Under the pieces are notes generated by a model. It saw only the letters and a program-made list of their open reading frames with translations. It did no database searches and was not told where the DNA came from. From the NCBI GenBank assembly GCA_022844205.1, contig JALHMF010000001.1, forward strand, positions 707,023-771,022: a stretch of DNA of 64,000 nucleotides, given 5' to 3'. Shown one piece after another: positions 9,089-18,052 of the stretch. Source of the stretch: Xanthobacteraceae bacterium. Its GTDB lineage: Bacteria > Pseudomonadota > Alphaproteobacteria > Rhizobiales > Xanthobacteraceae. The first letter of the stretch is position 1; every line of letters starts with the position of its first letter. The position numbers and the translations under genes were made by a program.

Positions 9089-9580
9089 ATGAGCGAGGAA
9101 TTCGCGCTGCGCCCGCTGCTGCCGGAAGACGTGCCGATGCTCGCGGAGATTTTCCGCGAGAGCATCGCGGAACTGACATCCGACGACTACACCGCCTCCC
9201 AGCAGGACGCGTGGTCCGCCTCCGTCGAGGACGAGGAAGCCTTCGCGCAGCGGCTCGCCAATGCGCTGACGCTGGTGGCGACCCACGAAAGACAGCCGGT
9301 CGGCTTCATTTCCTTGATGGACAACGAACTGGTCGATCTGTTCTACGTTCACCCCGATGCGGCCGGGCAGGGGGCCGGCACCATGCTCTATGACGCGCTG
9401 GAAAAGCTCGCCGCCGCGCGCGGCGCGAAAGTGCTGAAAGTGGACACCAGCGACACCGCCCGCGATTTTTTCCTGAAGCGCGGCTTTGTCGCGACCAGCC
9501 GCAACTCCATTTCCGTCGGCGACGAGTGGCTGCCGAACACCACCATGGAAAAGAAACTGCTGAAGGAGGCCGCACGATGA
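9089..9580 (+). CDS. GNAT family N-acetyltransferase
   Basis: A 163-aa cytoplasmic acyl-CoA-dependent acetyltransferase of unknown substrate. The acetyl-CoA loop is seen as VHPDAAGQGAGTMLYDALE, preceded by the beta-4 strand LVDLFYV and followed by the conserved FFLKRGFV near the C-terminus. The ATG at 9089 directly follows a family C repeat; longer forms would translate the repeat. The stop overlaps the cimA start in an ATGA, so the two are co-translated, although no metabolic link with citramalate synthesis is known to me. Confidence 0.88.
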   Translation: MSEEFALRPLLPEDVPMLAEIFRESIAELTSDDYTASQQDAWSASVEDEEAFAQRLANALTLVATHERQPVGFISLMDNELVDLFYVHPDAAGQGAGTMLYDALEKLAAARGAKVLKVDTSDTARDFFLKRGFVATSRNSISVGDEWLPNTTMEKKLLKEAAR

Positions 9581-11172
9581 AAGAGCGCCTCTATCTCTTC
9601 GACACCACGCTCCGCGACGGCGCGCAGATGCCCGGCGTCGATTTCACGCTGCCCGATAAGCTGCGCGTGACGGAATTATTGGACTCTCTCGGCATCGATT
9701 ACATCGAAGCCGGCTATCCGGGGGCCAACCCGACCGACACGAGCTTGTTCTCTGAAAAGAGAAACACCAAAGCGAAATTCACCGCCTTCGGCATGACCAA
9801 GCGGCCGGGGCGCTCGGCCTCGAACGACCCGGGCCTTGCCACGGTCATCAATGCGAAGGCCGCCGATGCGATCTGCCTCGTTGCGAAGTCTTCCGCCTTT
9901 CAGGTGAAGGTCGCGCTGGAGACAACACCGGAAGAAAACCTGAACTCGATCCGCGAGAGCGTAAAAGCCGCAAAAGATACCGGCCGCGAAGTGCTGATCG
10001 ATTGCGAGCATTTCTTCGACGGTTACAAGGAAGATTCTAAATTCGCGCTCTCCTGCGCCAAGGCGGCATATGACTCAGGCGCGCGCTGGGTCGTGCTTTG
10101 CGACACCAATGGCGGCACACTCCCCCATGAAGTGGAAGAGATCGTCGGCGAAGTCGTGAAGCTGATCCCCGGCACCCATGTCGGCATCCACGCGCATAAC
10201 GATACCGAGCAGGCGGTGGCGAATTCGCTAGCGGCCGTGCGCGCCGGTGCGCGCCAGATTCAGGGCACGCTGAACGGTGTGGGCGAGCGCTGCGGCAACG
10301 CCAATCTCTGTTCGATCATCCCGACGCTGCTGCTGAAACCGGAGTTTTCCGAGAAGTTCGAGACCGGCGTGAAGGACGATGCGCTGAAGAATCTCGCGCG
10401 TGTCTCGCACACGCTCGATGACATGTTGAATCGGGCACCCGATCGCCACGCGCCCTATGTCGGCGAAGCCGCTTTCACCACCAAGACGGGAATCCACGCG
10501 TCCGCGATTCTGAAAAATCCTAAGACTTATGAGCATGTTACGCCAGAATCCGTGGGCAACTGGCGCAAGCTCCTGGTGTCCGAACAGTCCGGCAAGTCCA
10601 ATGTGCTCGCCGAACTGGAGCGCATCGGCATCCAAGTGGACAAGGATGACGAGCGCGTTTCGCGCGTGCTGGAGGCGGTGAAGGAACGGGAGTCAAAGGG
10701 CTACAGTTACGAAGGTGCGGATGCTTCCTTCGCGCTGCTCGCGCGCCGCATCCTCGGCAAGGTGCCGCAGTTCTTCGACGTCACCCAGTTCGATGTGAAT
10801 GTCGAGCAGCGCATCAATGCGAAAGGCGAGCGCGTCACCGTTTCGATGGCGGTGGTGAAGGTGACCGTCGGCGAGGAGAAACTGATTTCCGCCGGCGAAG
10901 GCAACGGTCCCGTCAATGCGCTCGACGTGGCGCTGCGCAAGGATCTCGGCAAGTACCAGCCCTTGATCAAGGACCTGCAGCTCACTGATTATCGTGTGCG
11001 TATCCTCGACGGCGGCACGGGAGCCGTGACCCGCGTGCTGATCGAAAGCATGGACGAGACCGGCGACCGCTGGACCACCATCGGCGTGTCGCCGAACATC
11101 ATCGATGCGTCGTTCCAGGCGTTGATCGATTCGATCACCTGGAAATTGCTGAAAAGCAGCGCGCCGGTCTGA
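9577..11172 (+). CDS. cimA: Citramalate synthase
   Basis: A 531-aa cytoplasmic enzyme that condenses pyruvate and acetyl-CoA to (R)-citramalate, the threonine-independent entry to isoleucine. The DRE-TIM barrel has DTTLRDGAQMPGVDF (from residue 9), the metal-site GIHAHND (~203) and LNGVGERCGN; the C-terminal half is the LeuA-type allosteric dimer domain. The PGVDF/GYPGANPTD residues fit the CimA branch and not 2-isopropylmalate synthase. The ATG overlaps the upstream GNAT stop (ATGA); an upstream in-frame ATG at 9526 lies inside that gene and is rejected. A family C repeat follows. Confidence 0.93.
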   Translation: MKERLYLFDTTLRDGAQMPGVDFTLPDKLRVTELLDSLGIDYIEAGYPGANPTDTSLFSEKRNTKAKFTAFGMTKRPGRSASNDPGLATVINAKAADAICLVAKSSAFQVKVALETTPEENLNSIRESVKAAKDTGREVLIDCEHFFDGYKEDSKFALSCAKAAYDSGARWVVLCDTNGGTLPHEVEEIVGEVVKLIPGTHVGIHAHNDTEQAVANSLAAVRAGARQIQGTLNGVGERCGNANLCSIIPTLLLKPEFSEKFETGVKDDALKNLARVSHTLDDMLNRAPDRHAPYVGEAAFTTKTGIHASAILKNPKTYEHVTPESVGNWRKLLVSEQSGKSNVLAELERIGIQVDKDDERVSRVLEAVKERESKGYSYEGADASFALLARRILGKVPQFFDVTQFDVNVEQRINAKGERVTVSMAVVKVTVGEEKLISAGEGNGPVNALDVALRKDLGKYQPLIKDLQLTDYRVRILDGGTGAVTRVLIESMDETGDRWTTIGVSPNIIDASFQALIDSITWKLLKSSAPV

Positions 11173-11183
11173 CTGCAAAATTA

Positions 11184-11305
11184 CCTCCCCCTAGAAGAGG
11201 GAGGTCCGCGAGCGAAGCGAGCGGGGTGGGGGTCTGCTGCGAATGGATCCCCACCCGGCTTACTTGCTTCGCTCAGTTCGCCACCCTCCCCCTTTCAGGA
11301 GGAGG
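11184..11305. repeat. Intergenic repeat, family C
   Basis: CCTCCCCCT..GAGGGAGG at the left and CTCCCCCTTTCAGGAGGAGG at the right flank GGTGGGGGTC / GATCCCCACC inner arms. It sits between the convergent cimA and DUF3750 genes and could work as a two-way transcript end. Confidence 0.85.
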
Positions 11306-11322
11306 AACAAGGCGTACGAAGA

Positions 11323-12126
11323 TCAATCCGCTTTCGCGTTCGCCGACGATGCATAACCGTCGAAGCCGATCCGTCCGAAGCCCGGAATCTTGATCGCCGG
11401 ATGCCGGAGATCGAAACCGGCGACAAAGCTGAGCACATTCAGTTCGATGCCTTCGATCCAGCCAAGCTTGATGCCGAGATAGCCCCAGAGATTTAGCTCC
11501 ACGCCGGTGCCACTGTCGCTCAGCCCGATATAGAAATCCGGGCGGTAATCCCGGCCGATCGCATTCGGCGGTAAGAGCACGCCAAGCTCGGGCACGGCGC
11601 GCAGCACATTGGCGACGAACGTGTTGCTGTTCGGGCCCGGCCAGGCGCGATAGTCGCCGTCATTCCGCCAACGATATTCCTTCACGGCGGCCTGGATTTT
11701 CGGAATCAGTTTCTGCGCTTGCTCGCCGGTTATGTCCGAAATGACATAGGGTTGCCTGCCGAGCCAAGGAGCGTCGGGCGCCCAGCCGTTCAGCCGTACC
11801 GGATTGCCGCCCCAGCCGACGACATCGTAGCGCGTCCATTCGCGGGCGCCTTCCGGCTTGAACACGATCCAGCTATGCACCGCGACCGCCGCGCGCCATC
11901 CGCGGGTCGGCGCGGCCAGCACGACCACGCGCGCTTGCGGGTACTTCTGTGCCGCCGGCAGGCTGCCGATGCTCTTCCAGTCCGGGAAGCCCCAATTGCG
12001 CGGCTCGCCGCCATTGGCGATGCTCGCCACGCTGGCGCCGATGGGCAGAAGGAATGCAATGAAAAGCAGAAGCCAGATCAATCGACGGGCTTTCCGGCGG
12101 CGTCCTGGTTGCGGGGAGGAGTGCAT
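11323..12126 (-). CDS. DUF3750 domain-containing membrane-anchored protein
   Basis: A 267-aa protein with a basic N-terminus and one transmembrane helix (IWLLLFIAFLLPIGASVASI, ~18-37), the rest probably periplasmic. The body carries the DUF3750 features VVVLAAPTRGWRAAVAVHSW, RYDVVGWGG and PGPNSNTFVANVLRAVPEL; the His, Asn and Asn residues in this pattern recall a papain/NlpC-like fold, which is only inference. It has no ribosome site I trust and no operon partner. The function is unknown. Confidence 0.8.
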   Translation of the reverse strand: MHSSPQPGRRRKARRLIWLLLFIAFLLPIGASVASIANGGEPRNWGFPDWKSIGSLPAAQKYPQARVVVLAAPTRGWRAAVAVHSWIVFKPEGAREWTRYDVVGWGGNPVRLNGWAPDAPWLGRQPYVISDITGEQAQKLIPKIQAAVKEYRWRNDGDYRAWPGPNSNTFVANVLRAVPELGVLLPPNAIGRDYRPDFYIGLSDSGTGVELNLWGYLGIKLGWIEGIELNVLSFVAGFDLRHPAIKIPGFGRIGFDGYASSANAKAD

Positions 12127-12363
12127 TTGGTCTGTACGCTATAAATGGTTTCTGCTCGAATTGCGGCAAGCCCGCGCGGCGTGATGTGCGGATTAACTTT
12201 GCGTAATGCCGTCGCTGCGGTAACCACGCTGGCCAGGAAATGTCGCACTTTGAGCGCGTTGATGCGCGGGCAAAAACAGGGCGCGGGCAGCCAATAAATC
12301 CAAGAACAACGGCATCAGCAGCATGTTGCCGGAGACGACGCGACTCGGCTGGTGGGGCGCTGA

Positions 12364-12972
12364 CTACATTTCTTCGGCGACGATGCGCGGCGCGGGGCCG
12401 CTGATCTCTTCCTGTGCGAGATCGCGCACGGCATCGCGCAGCTTCGGCAGAATATTCTCGACGCGGTCCGCACTCAACAGCGTGAACGAGTCCTTGCGGA
12501 TGAAGCCGCGTTCGGTTTGATGCTGGAAGAGTTCCAGCAGCGGATCCCAGAACCCCTTTACGTTCAGGATCAGCACCGGCTTCTTGTGGCGGCCGAGTTG
12601 CGCCCAGGAAAGCTGTTCGATGATTTCCTCGAGCGTGCCGATCCCGCCGGGCAAGGTGACGAATGCGTCCGCGCGCAAAAACATCTTGTGCTTCCGCTCG
12701 TGCATGTCCTGCGTGATGATCATCTCGGTCGCGCCCTTGAAGGCCATCTCGCGGGCGATTAGGAAATCCGGGATGATGCCGGTGACTTCGCCGCCGTTCG
12801 CGGCGGCGGCCTGCGCGACGGCACCCATCAGCCCGAAACTGCCGCCGCCATAGACAAGGCGGATTTTTTCCCGCGCTAAAATTCTTCCGAACGCCCGCGC
12901 CGCATCGACGAAGGCCGGATCTTCGCCTACGGCCGAGCCGCAGTACACACAAACGCTTTGGATTTTTGCCAT
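12364..12972 (-). CDS. LOG family protein (TIGR00730), nucleoside 5'-monophosphate phosphoribohydrolase-like
   Basis: A 202-aa Rossmann-fold protein. Family members release the base from nucleotides such as AMP or cytokinin riboside monophosphates. The catalytic and phosphate-binding signature PGGIGTLEE is present after TLPGG, preceded by VYGGGSFGLMGAVA and the conserved MHERK. Start MAKIQSVCVYCGS is standard. It lies alone between DUF3750 and a secreted-protein gene, with about 237 bp of featureless DNA downstream. The physiological substrate in bacteria of this type is unclear. Confidence 0.87.
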   Translation of the reverse strand: MAKIQSVCVYCGSAVGEDPAFVDAARAFGRILAREKIRLVYGGGSFGLMGAVAQAAAANGGEVTGIIPDFLIAREMAFKGATEMIITQDMHERKHKMFLRADAFVTLPGGIGTLEEIIEQLSWAQLGRHKKPVLILNVKGFWDPLLELFQHQTERGFIRKDSFTLLSADRVENILPKLRDAVRDLAQEEISGPAPRIVAEEM

Positions 12973-13014
12973 GAGATCAAGGTGGTTGGTGGAGGTTGTT
13001 TCGTCAAGCCCGCA

Positions 13015-13569
13015 TCAGTTGCTGGCCGACTGCGAATAGCCGCGCCCGTCCCATTTATAGCGGGCGACGTGGTGGCTCTTGCGCCCGTCCTGACGGGTCG
13101 TCTCGAACTCCGCCTCGATCTCGCCCGAACTGGCGATCCGCACGGGCAGCTCCGCGTCGGCGATCATGAACTTGCTGCTACGATCGCGGTCGTCGGTGAA
13201 ATCGACCGGTGCGAATTCACCAAGACCCGCGTCCCAGCGCAACACCACCATGGCGCTCCGCTGCGGCACGGCCCCGCGCAGGATGATTTCATCGACGCCG
13301 TCACGGTCGAGATCGCGCGCGACAATTCCGCGGTCGTTTGTCCCGATCGGGATCAGCCGCTCTCCCATGCGCGGGAAGCTCTGCGGATTGCCGCCGGAAA
13401 TTTCGATTTCCAGCAGCACGCCTTCGCCGGGCGTTGTTGTGGCGGTTGCCTTCGCGGTCCGGCCCTGGCCGAGTTTCGCGACCACGCTGCTTTGCTCCTG
13501 TGCCCCGGCCGGCATCGCGAAAAGCAGCGCGGCTGCCAGCGCCGTAAGCAGGGAAATCCGTATCGGCAT
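13015..13569 (-). CDS. Secreted protein with a calcium-loop-like repeat, unknown function
   Basis: A 184-aa protein with a clear signal peptide (MPIRISLLTALAAALLFAMPAGA). The mature part contains GIVARDLDRDGVDEIILRG, a DxDxDG motif like those of FG-GAP/VCBS beta-propeller blades, and a C-terminal VARYKWDGRGYSQS typical of such blades. A good GGAGAG ribosome site precedes the ATG. One or two blades alone cannot form a propeller, so it may be a trimmed member. It is divergent from the ArsR-type gene. No function assigned. Confidence 0.7.
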   Translation of the reverse strand: MPIRISLLTALAAALLFAMPAGAQEQSSVVAKLGQGRTAKATATTTPGEGVLLEIEISGGNPQSFPRMGERLIPIGTNDRGIVARDLDRDGVDEIILRGAVPQRSAMVVLRWDAGLGEFAPVDFTDDRDRSSKFMIADAELPVRIASSGEIEAEFETTRQDGRKSHHVARYKWDGRGYSQSASN

Positions 13570-13716
13570 TCATTCTCTCCAGTTTATTTCAGCGTTTCAG
13601 TAGTGCGGTGTCCGTGCCAACGTCGATGTTCCGCTCGTTGTTCCGCCCATTGCTCCGCTGTCGCAGGTATCGCAGCGCTTGTGGCCGCCCGCAACATCAC
13701 TTATCGTCGAAAGACG

Positions 13717-14079
13717 ATGAATATCCAATTCAGCCACGCCTCCGAAAATGCCCCGCCGAAGGACGCTTTCGTCGAACGGCTGCGCGCGCTTGCGCATCCC
13801 GCCCGGCTTCGCATCCTGGCGGCACTCGCTACAAACGATACATGCCAGTGCGGCGAAATCGTGCGCGGAATGCCGCTCGCCCAATCCACCGTTTCCGAGC
13901 ATCTGCGAATCCTGCGTGAGGCGGGTCTGGTGCGCGCGGGCAACGGCGGAACTGGAAGTGGGCGTATCTGTTACTGCATCGACCGTGCGGAAGTGAAAAA
14001 ACTCGCGCATGAACTGAATCGGCTGCTCGCGCCCATCGTGAAAGCCGAAAGGCGCGGACGGAAAGCGCGGCGCGCGTGA
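13717..14079 (+). CDS. ArsR/SmtB-type winged-helix regulator
   Basis: A 120-aa DNA-binding protein. The winged helix is seen as ALAHPARLRILAAL, then MPLAQSTVSEHLRILREAGLVRA (recognition helix), then GSGRICYCID (wing). C43 and C45 in CQCGEIV sit where metal-sensing ArsR proteins carry their CxC box, so a thiol-bound metal or oxidative signal is plausible. The stop overlaps the GTG start of the downstream ABC exporter (GTGA), which makes that exporter the obvious target. The ATG at 13717 is preceded by GAAAG; longer starts would overlap the divergent secreted-protein gene. Confidence 0.85.
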   Translation: MNIQFSHASENAPPKDAFVERLRALAHPARLRILAALATNDTCQCGEIVRGMPLAQSTVSEHLRILREAGLVRAGNGGTGSGRICYCIDRAEVKKLAHELNRLLAPIVKAERRGRKARRA

Positions 14080-16064
14080 GCGGCGGACTCGGCAGGAAAA
14101 TGCAGGCAGCAACCGGAAAAGAGCGTGCGCGCGGAGACGCGACGCTCTTTTCGTCGTTGCGGGTGCTGTGGCCGCACATGTGGCCGCATGGCCGGGCCGA
14201 CTTGCAGCTGCGCGTGTTTTTTTCCTTTGGGCTTTTGTTTCTCGGCAAGCTCGCCACCATCACGATGCCGTTCGCGTTCAAATACGCGACGGATGCGCTG
14301 GTCGCCGCGTCCGAAGGCAAGCCGCTTCCGCAGGATGCGATTTTCTCCATCGTGTCGGCGCCCGTCATTCTGGTTGCGATCTACGCGGGCGTGCGCATTG
14401 CGACGGCGCTGCTGACGCAGGTCCGCGACGGCATCTTTGCCAAGGTGGCGATGCATTCGGTGCGCACGCTTGCCCTCAAGACCTTCGAGCACATGCACCA
14501 GCTGTCGCTGCGCTATCACCTGGAACGGCGCACGGGAGCGCTGACGCGCATTCTGGAGCGCGGCCGCAACGCGATCGAGGAACTGGTGCGGCTCGTTATT
14601 GTCCAAATTCTTCCGACGGCGGTGGAATTGATCCTCGTCTTCAGCGTGCTGTTCTATTTCTTCGACTGGCGCTACGCGGCCAGCGTCGTCGTGTTGATCG
14701 TGCTCTATACGGTCTTCACCTACCACGCCACCGAGTGGCGCATCGGGCTGCGCCGCAGCCAGAACGAATCCGACACCGACGCCAACGCCAAGGCGGTCGA
14801 CTCGCTGCTCAATTATGAAACGGTGAAATATTTCGGCGCGGAGCAGCGCGAGAACGACCGCTATGGCGGCTCGCTCAGAAGCTTCGCCAATCACCGCGTG
14901 CGCGTGCTTGTCTCGCTGGCCGTGCTGAATGCGGGGCAGGCGGTGATCTTCACCGTCGGCCTTGGCGTCGTGATGGCACTCGCCGCGCTGGACGTGATCG
15001 CGGGCAAGCGCACGGTCGGTGATTTCGTGATGGTGAACGCGATGCTGATCCAGCTCTATCAGCCGCTCAACCTCATGGGCATGCTCTATCGAGAAATCAA
15101 GCAGGCGATCACCGACATCGAGATCATGTTCGGCATTCTCTCGCGCGACCCGGAAATCAAGGATGCCCCGAACGCTCCAGCGCTGCGCGTCAACGAAGGA
15201 AACGTGCGCTTCGAGGACGTTCATTTTTCCTACGAGCCGGAGCGCGAAATCCTGAAGGGCGTCAGCTTTGAGGTGCCCGCCGGAAAGACGCTCGCGATTG
15301 TCGGTCCATCCGGTGCTGGCAAGTCCACGATCGCGCGGCTCCTGTTCCGCTTCTATGAAATCAGCGGCGGAAAAATTCTCATCGACGGCCAGGATATCCG
15401 TGACGTGACGCAGGTGTCGTTGCGCGCGGCGATGGGTGTCGTGCCGCAGGATACGGTGCTCTTCAACGACACCATCCGCTACAACATCCAGTACGGCCGC
15501 TGGGAAGCACGGGAAGTTGAAGTCGAGGAGGCGGCCCGTCAGGCGCAGATCGACGACTTCATCCGCTCGACGCCCATGGGTTACGAAACCGAAGTCGGCG
15601 AGCGCGGCCTGAAACTGTCCGGTGGCGAGAAGCAGCGCGTCGCCATCGCGCGCACGATTCTGAAAAGCCCGCCTATTCTTATTCTCGATGAAGCGACTTC
15701 GGCGCTCGATTCCGACACCGAACATGAAATTCAGGGAGCGTTGGAGCGCGCAACGCAGGGCCGCACCACGCTCGTGATCGCGCACCGGCTGTCGACTGTG
15801 ATCAGTGCCGACGAAATCATCGTGCTCGACGAGGGCAGGGTCGCCGAACGCGGTACGCATTCCGAACTCCTCGCCCACGGCGGGCTTTACGCCGGCTTGT
15901 GGAATCGCCAGCGCGAAGCCGAAGAGGCCCGCGAGAAGCTGCGCGAGGCAGGCGAAGATGGGTCGAAACCGAAACAGCCGAACCGCAACCCTCCAAAGCC
16001 CGCATTGGACGACGTGGGGAGCGGCCGGGTCCCGTCCGCGCGGACGACCGAAGCGGCTGAATGA
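14076..16064 (+). CDS. Atm1/HMT1-type ABC exporter (permease-ATPase fusion)
   Basis: A 662-aa half-transporter that works as a homodimer in the inner membrane. About six transmembrane helices (residues ~45-345) precede the ATPase domain with Walker A GPSGAGKST (~410), signature LSGGEKQRVAIAR (~514) and Walker B ILILDEATSALD (~534). Sequence such as WPHMWPHGRADLQLRV and VVPQDTVLFNDTIRYNIQYG fits the Atm1/ABCB7 branch, whose members export glutathione-linked metals or sulfur species. The GTG start overlaps the regulator stop; an ATG at 14100 is an alternative. The low-complexity tail is typical for the group. Confidence 0.9.
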   Translation: MSGGLGRKMQAATGKERARGDATLFSSLRVLWPHMWPHGRADLQLRVFFSFGLLFLGKLATITMPFAFKYATDALVAASEGKPLPQDAIFSIVSAPVILVAIYAGVRIATALLTQVRDGIFAKVAMHSVRTLALKTFEHMHQLSLRYHLERRTGALTRILERGRNAIEELVRLVIVQILPTAVELILVFSVLFYFFDWRYAASVVVLIVLYTVFTYHATEWRIGLRRSQNESDTDANAKAVDSLLNYETVKYFGAEQRENDRYGGSLRSFANHRVRVLVSLAVLNAGQAVIFTVGLGVVMALAALDVIAGKRTVGDFVMVNAMLIQLYQPLNLMGMLYREIKQAITDIEIMFGILSRDPEIKDAPNAPALRVNEGNVRFEDVHFSYEPEREILKGVSFEVPAGKTLAIVGPSGAGKSTIARLLFRFYEISGGKILIDGQDIRDVTQVSLRAAMGVVPQDTVLFNDTIRYNIQYGRWEAREVEVEEAARQAQIDDFIRSTPMGYETEVGERGLKLSGGEKQRVAIARTILKSPPILILDEATSALDSDTEHEIQGALERATQGRTTLVIAHRLSTVISADEIIVLDEGRVAERGTHSELLAHGGLYAGLWNRQREAEEAREKLREAGEDGSKPKQPNRNPPKPALDDVGSGRVPSARTTEAAE

Positions 16065-16071
16065 AAAATTG

Positions 16072-16192
16072 CCCTCCCCTTTGTAGGGAGGGTGGCAAGG
16101 GGCAAGCCTGAGCCGGGTGGGGGGTATCGCAGTTCACCCACCCCTTACGCCTCCACTATCGGTGGCGAACGACCCTCCCCTCAAGGGGAGGG
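16072..16192. repeat. Intergenic repeat, family C
   Basis: CCCTCCCCT..AGGGAGGG on the left and CCCTCCCCTCAAGGGGAGGG on the right, with GGTGGGG / CCCACC inner arms. It lies between the ABC exporter and psd. Confidence 0.85.
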
Positions 16193-16259
16193 TAAAAAGC
16201 GTACCCGCATTGACGCGCGCCGCCCGCGCGCTACTTAGTGGCCTCGAAAGAGGAACCCG

Positions 16260-16958
16260 ATGTCCATCGTCAATTCGATCAAGAGCCAGCTCTCGCCCAT
16301 CCATCCGGAGGGCTACCCGTTCATCGGTGCCTTCGCGCTCGCCGCGATCGTGCTGTTCTGGATGGCGGCACCGCTCGGCTGGCTGGGGGTCCTGCTGACC
16401 GCTTGGTGCGCCTATTTCTTCCGCGATCCGCGCCGCGTGACCCCCGTGCGCGACGGGCTGATCGTTTCCCCCGCCGACGGAAAAATCTCGCAGGTGGCGA
16501 ATGCCGTGCCGCCGCTCGAACTGGAACTGGGCGCCGCCCCCCGCACGCGCATTTCCATCTTCATGAGCGTGTTTGACGTGCATGTGAACCGCACGCCCGC
16601 GTCGGGACAAATCGAGAAGATCGTTTATCGCGCAGGAAAATTTCTGAACGCCGATCTCGACAAGGCCAGCGAGGACAACGAGCGAAATGGTTTTGTCATC
16701 CGCACCGCCGCAGGCCGCATCGGCGTCGTGCAGATCGCGGGCCTGATCGCCCGCCGGATCGTGACGTTTGTCCGTGAAGGCGACGCCGTGGATGCCGGCG
16801 ACCGCATCGGCCTGATCCGTTTCGGCTCGCGCGTGGACGTCTATCTGCCGGAAGGCGGCAAGGCGCTCGTTTCGGAGGGCCAGTTGGCGCTCGCCGGTGA
16901 AACAGTCCTCGCCGACCTCGGCAGCACCACCGTTAACGCTGTTTTCCGGGCCGGCTGA
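16260..16958 (+). CDS. psd: Phosphatidylserine decarboxylase proenzyme (short, PSD-A type)
   Basis: A 232-aa inner-membrane enzyme that makes phosphatidylethanolamine from phosphatidylserine. The proenzyme cuts itself within [14 protein letters not shown] so that Ser190 becomes the pyruvoyl group, the position and length expected for rhizobial short-form Psd. Two hydrophobic segments (~20-52) near the N-terminus anchor it. Other family blocks are [11 protein letters not shown] and [21 protein letters not shown] ribosome site precedes the ATG. pssA, which makes its substrate, follows 42 bp downstream. Confidence 0.95.
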   Translation: MSIVNSIKSQLSPIHPEGYPFIGAFALAAIVLFWMAAPLGWLGVLLTAWCAYFFRDPRRVTPVRDGLIVSPADGKISQVANAVPPLELELGAAPRTRISIFMSVFDVHVNRTPASGQIEKIVYRAGKFLNADLDKASEDNERNGFVIRTAAGRIGVVQIAGLIARRIVTFVREGDAVDAGDRIGLIRFGSRVDVYLPEGGKALVSEGQLALAGETVLADLGSTTVNAVFRAG

Positions 16959-17000
16959 ACGGCCCTTTGAACCAAATCGCCGAAAGCGTATTCTGTATAG

Positions 17001-17876
17001 ATGTCGGTGTTCGCCCCCTTCGAGCCGGAAGCAAATGAACCGCGGCGGCGGCGTTTCAAGCCGATTCCGTTCCGCGTACTGCTTCCCAATCTGATCACGC
17101 TACTGTCGTTGTGCCTCGGGCTCACCGGCATCCGCCTGGCGTTCGAGGGCAAAATCGAACTTGCGATCGGCGCGATCGTGCTTGCCGCCATCGCCGACGC
17201 TCTCGACGGCCGCGTCGCGCGGATGCTGAAAAGTTCTTCGCGCTTCGGTGCGGAACTCGACAGCCTGGCCGATTTCGTCGTGTTCGGCGTGGTCCCCGGC
17301 ATCGTTCTCTATCTGTGGGGTTTGCAAAACCTGAAGAATTTCGGCTGGATCGTAGTGCTGTTTTTCGCGGTCTGCGCCGCCCTGCGGCTGGCGCGCTTCA
17401 ATGTGATGCTGGAAGACCCGAACCGTCCGGCCTTCACCGGCAATTTCTTCGTCGGAATGCCGGCACCTGCGGCCGCCCTTGTTGCAATGCTGCCGATCTA
17501 TCTCGAACTTGCCGGCATCCCGCGCCTGGCACCGACGCCGTTCATCGCCGCACTCTATGTCATCGGCATTGCGCTGCTGATGGTGTCGAAAATCCCGACT
17601 TGGTCCGGCAAGAAACTTGGCGCGCGCGTGCCACGCGAATATGTGCTCCCGGTTTTTCTGGTAGCGGTCGTGTTTGTGGCGCTTCTCATCAGCGCGCCGT
17701 GGGAAGTTTTGATCTTGGGCTGCATCGCCTATCTGTCGGCGGTTCCGCTCGCCTACATGCATTACCAGAAACTCGACAAGGCGCATGCCGAAGCGAGTGC
17801 CGGAACCGTGCACACGAGCGCCGCGGCCACGATTCCGCCGGGCGAAGAAGATCACGAAGGACACCGCCTGAACTAA
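17001..17876 (+). CDS. pssA: CDP-diacylglycerol--serine O-phosphatidyltransferase
   Basis: A 291-aa integral membrane enzyme that makes phosphatidylserine from CDP-diacylglycerol and serine. It carries the CDP-alcohol phosphotransferase motif DGRVARMLKSSSRFGAELD followed by SLAD, with the metal- and substrate-binding Asp residues, and about seven or eight transmembrane helices. The position right after psd gives the two-step route to phosphatidylethanolamine. The ribosome site is weak, which fits translation from the psd mRNA. The charged C-terminal tail is not conserved in the family as a whole. Confidence 0.94.
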   Translation: MSVFAPFEPEANEPRRRRFKPIPFRVLLPNLITLLSLCLGLTGIRLAFEGKIELAIGAIVLAAIADALDGRVARMLKSSSRFGAELDSLADFVVFGVVPGIVLYLWGLQNLKNFGWIVVLFFAVCAALRLARFNVMLEDPNRPAFTGNFFVGMPAPAAALVAMLPIYLELAGIPRLAPTPFIAALYVIGIALLMVSKIPTWSGKKLGARVPREYVLPVFLVAVVFVALLISAPWEVLILGCIAYLSAVPLAYMHYQKLDKAHAEASAGTVHTSAAATIPPGEEDHEGHRLN

Positions 17877-18052
17877 CCGGCAGATAGCGTCCACAAATAC
17901 CCGATTATTTGCCAGCAATTTGCTGCCGCGCTTTTACGGCGGGCGAATTGCCAATCGCTCCCGCGGCGGCTAGTGCTTAGCACCAACCTTGAGGGTGGGG
18001 GCCCTGCGATAGATGTCGATGTGCTTGCGTTGCCACAGGGCGGGCCGCTGCA

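Noticed and set aside
13971-15878. 635-codon minus-strand frame
   Set aside because: Fully antisense to the Atm1-type exporter, whose motifs are all present.
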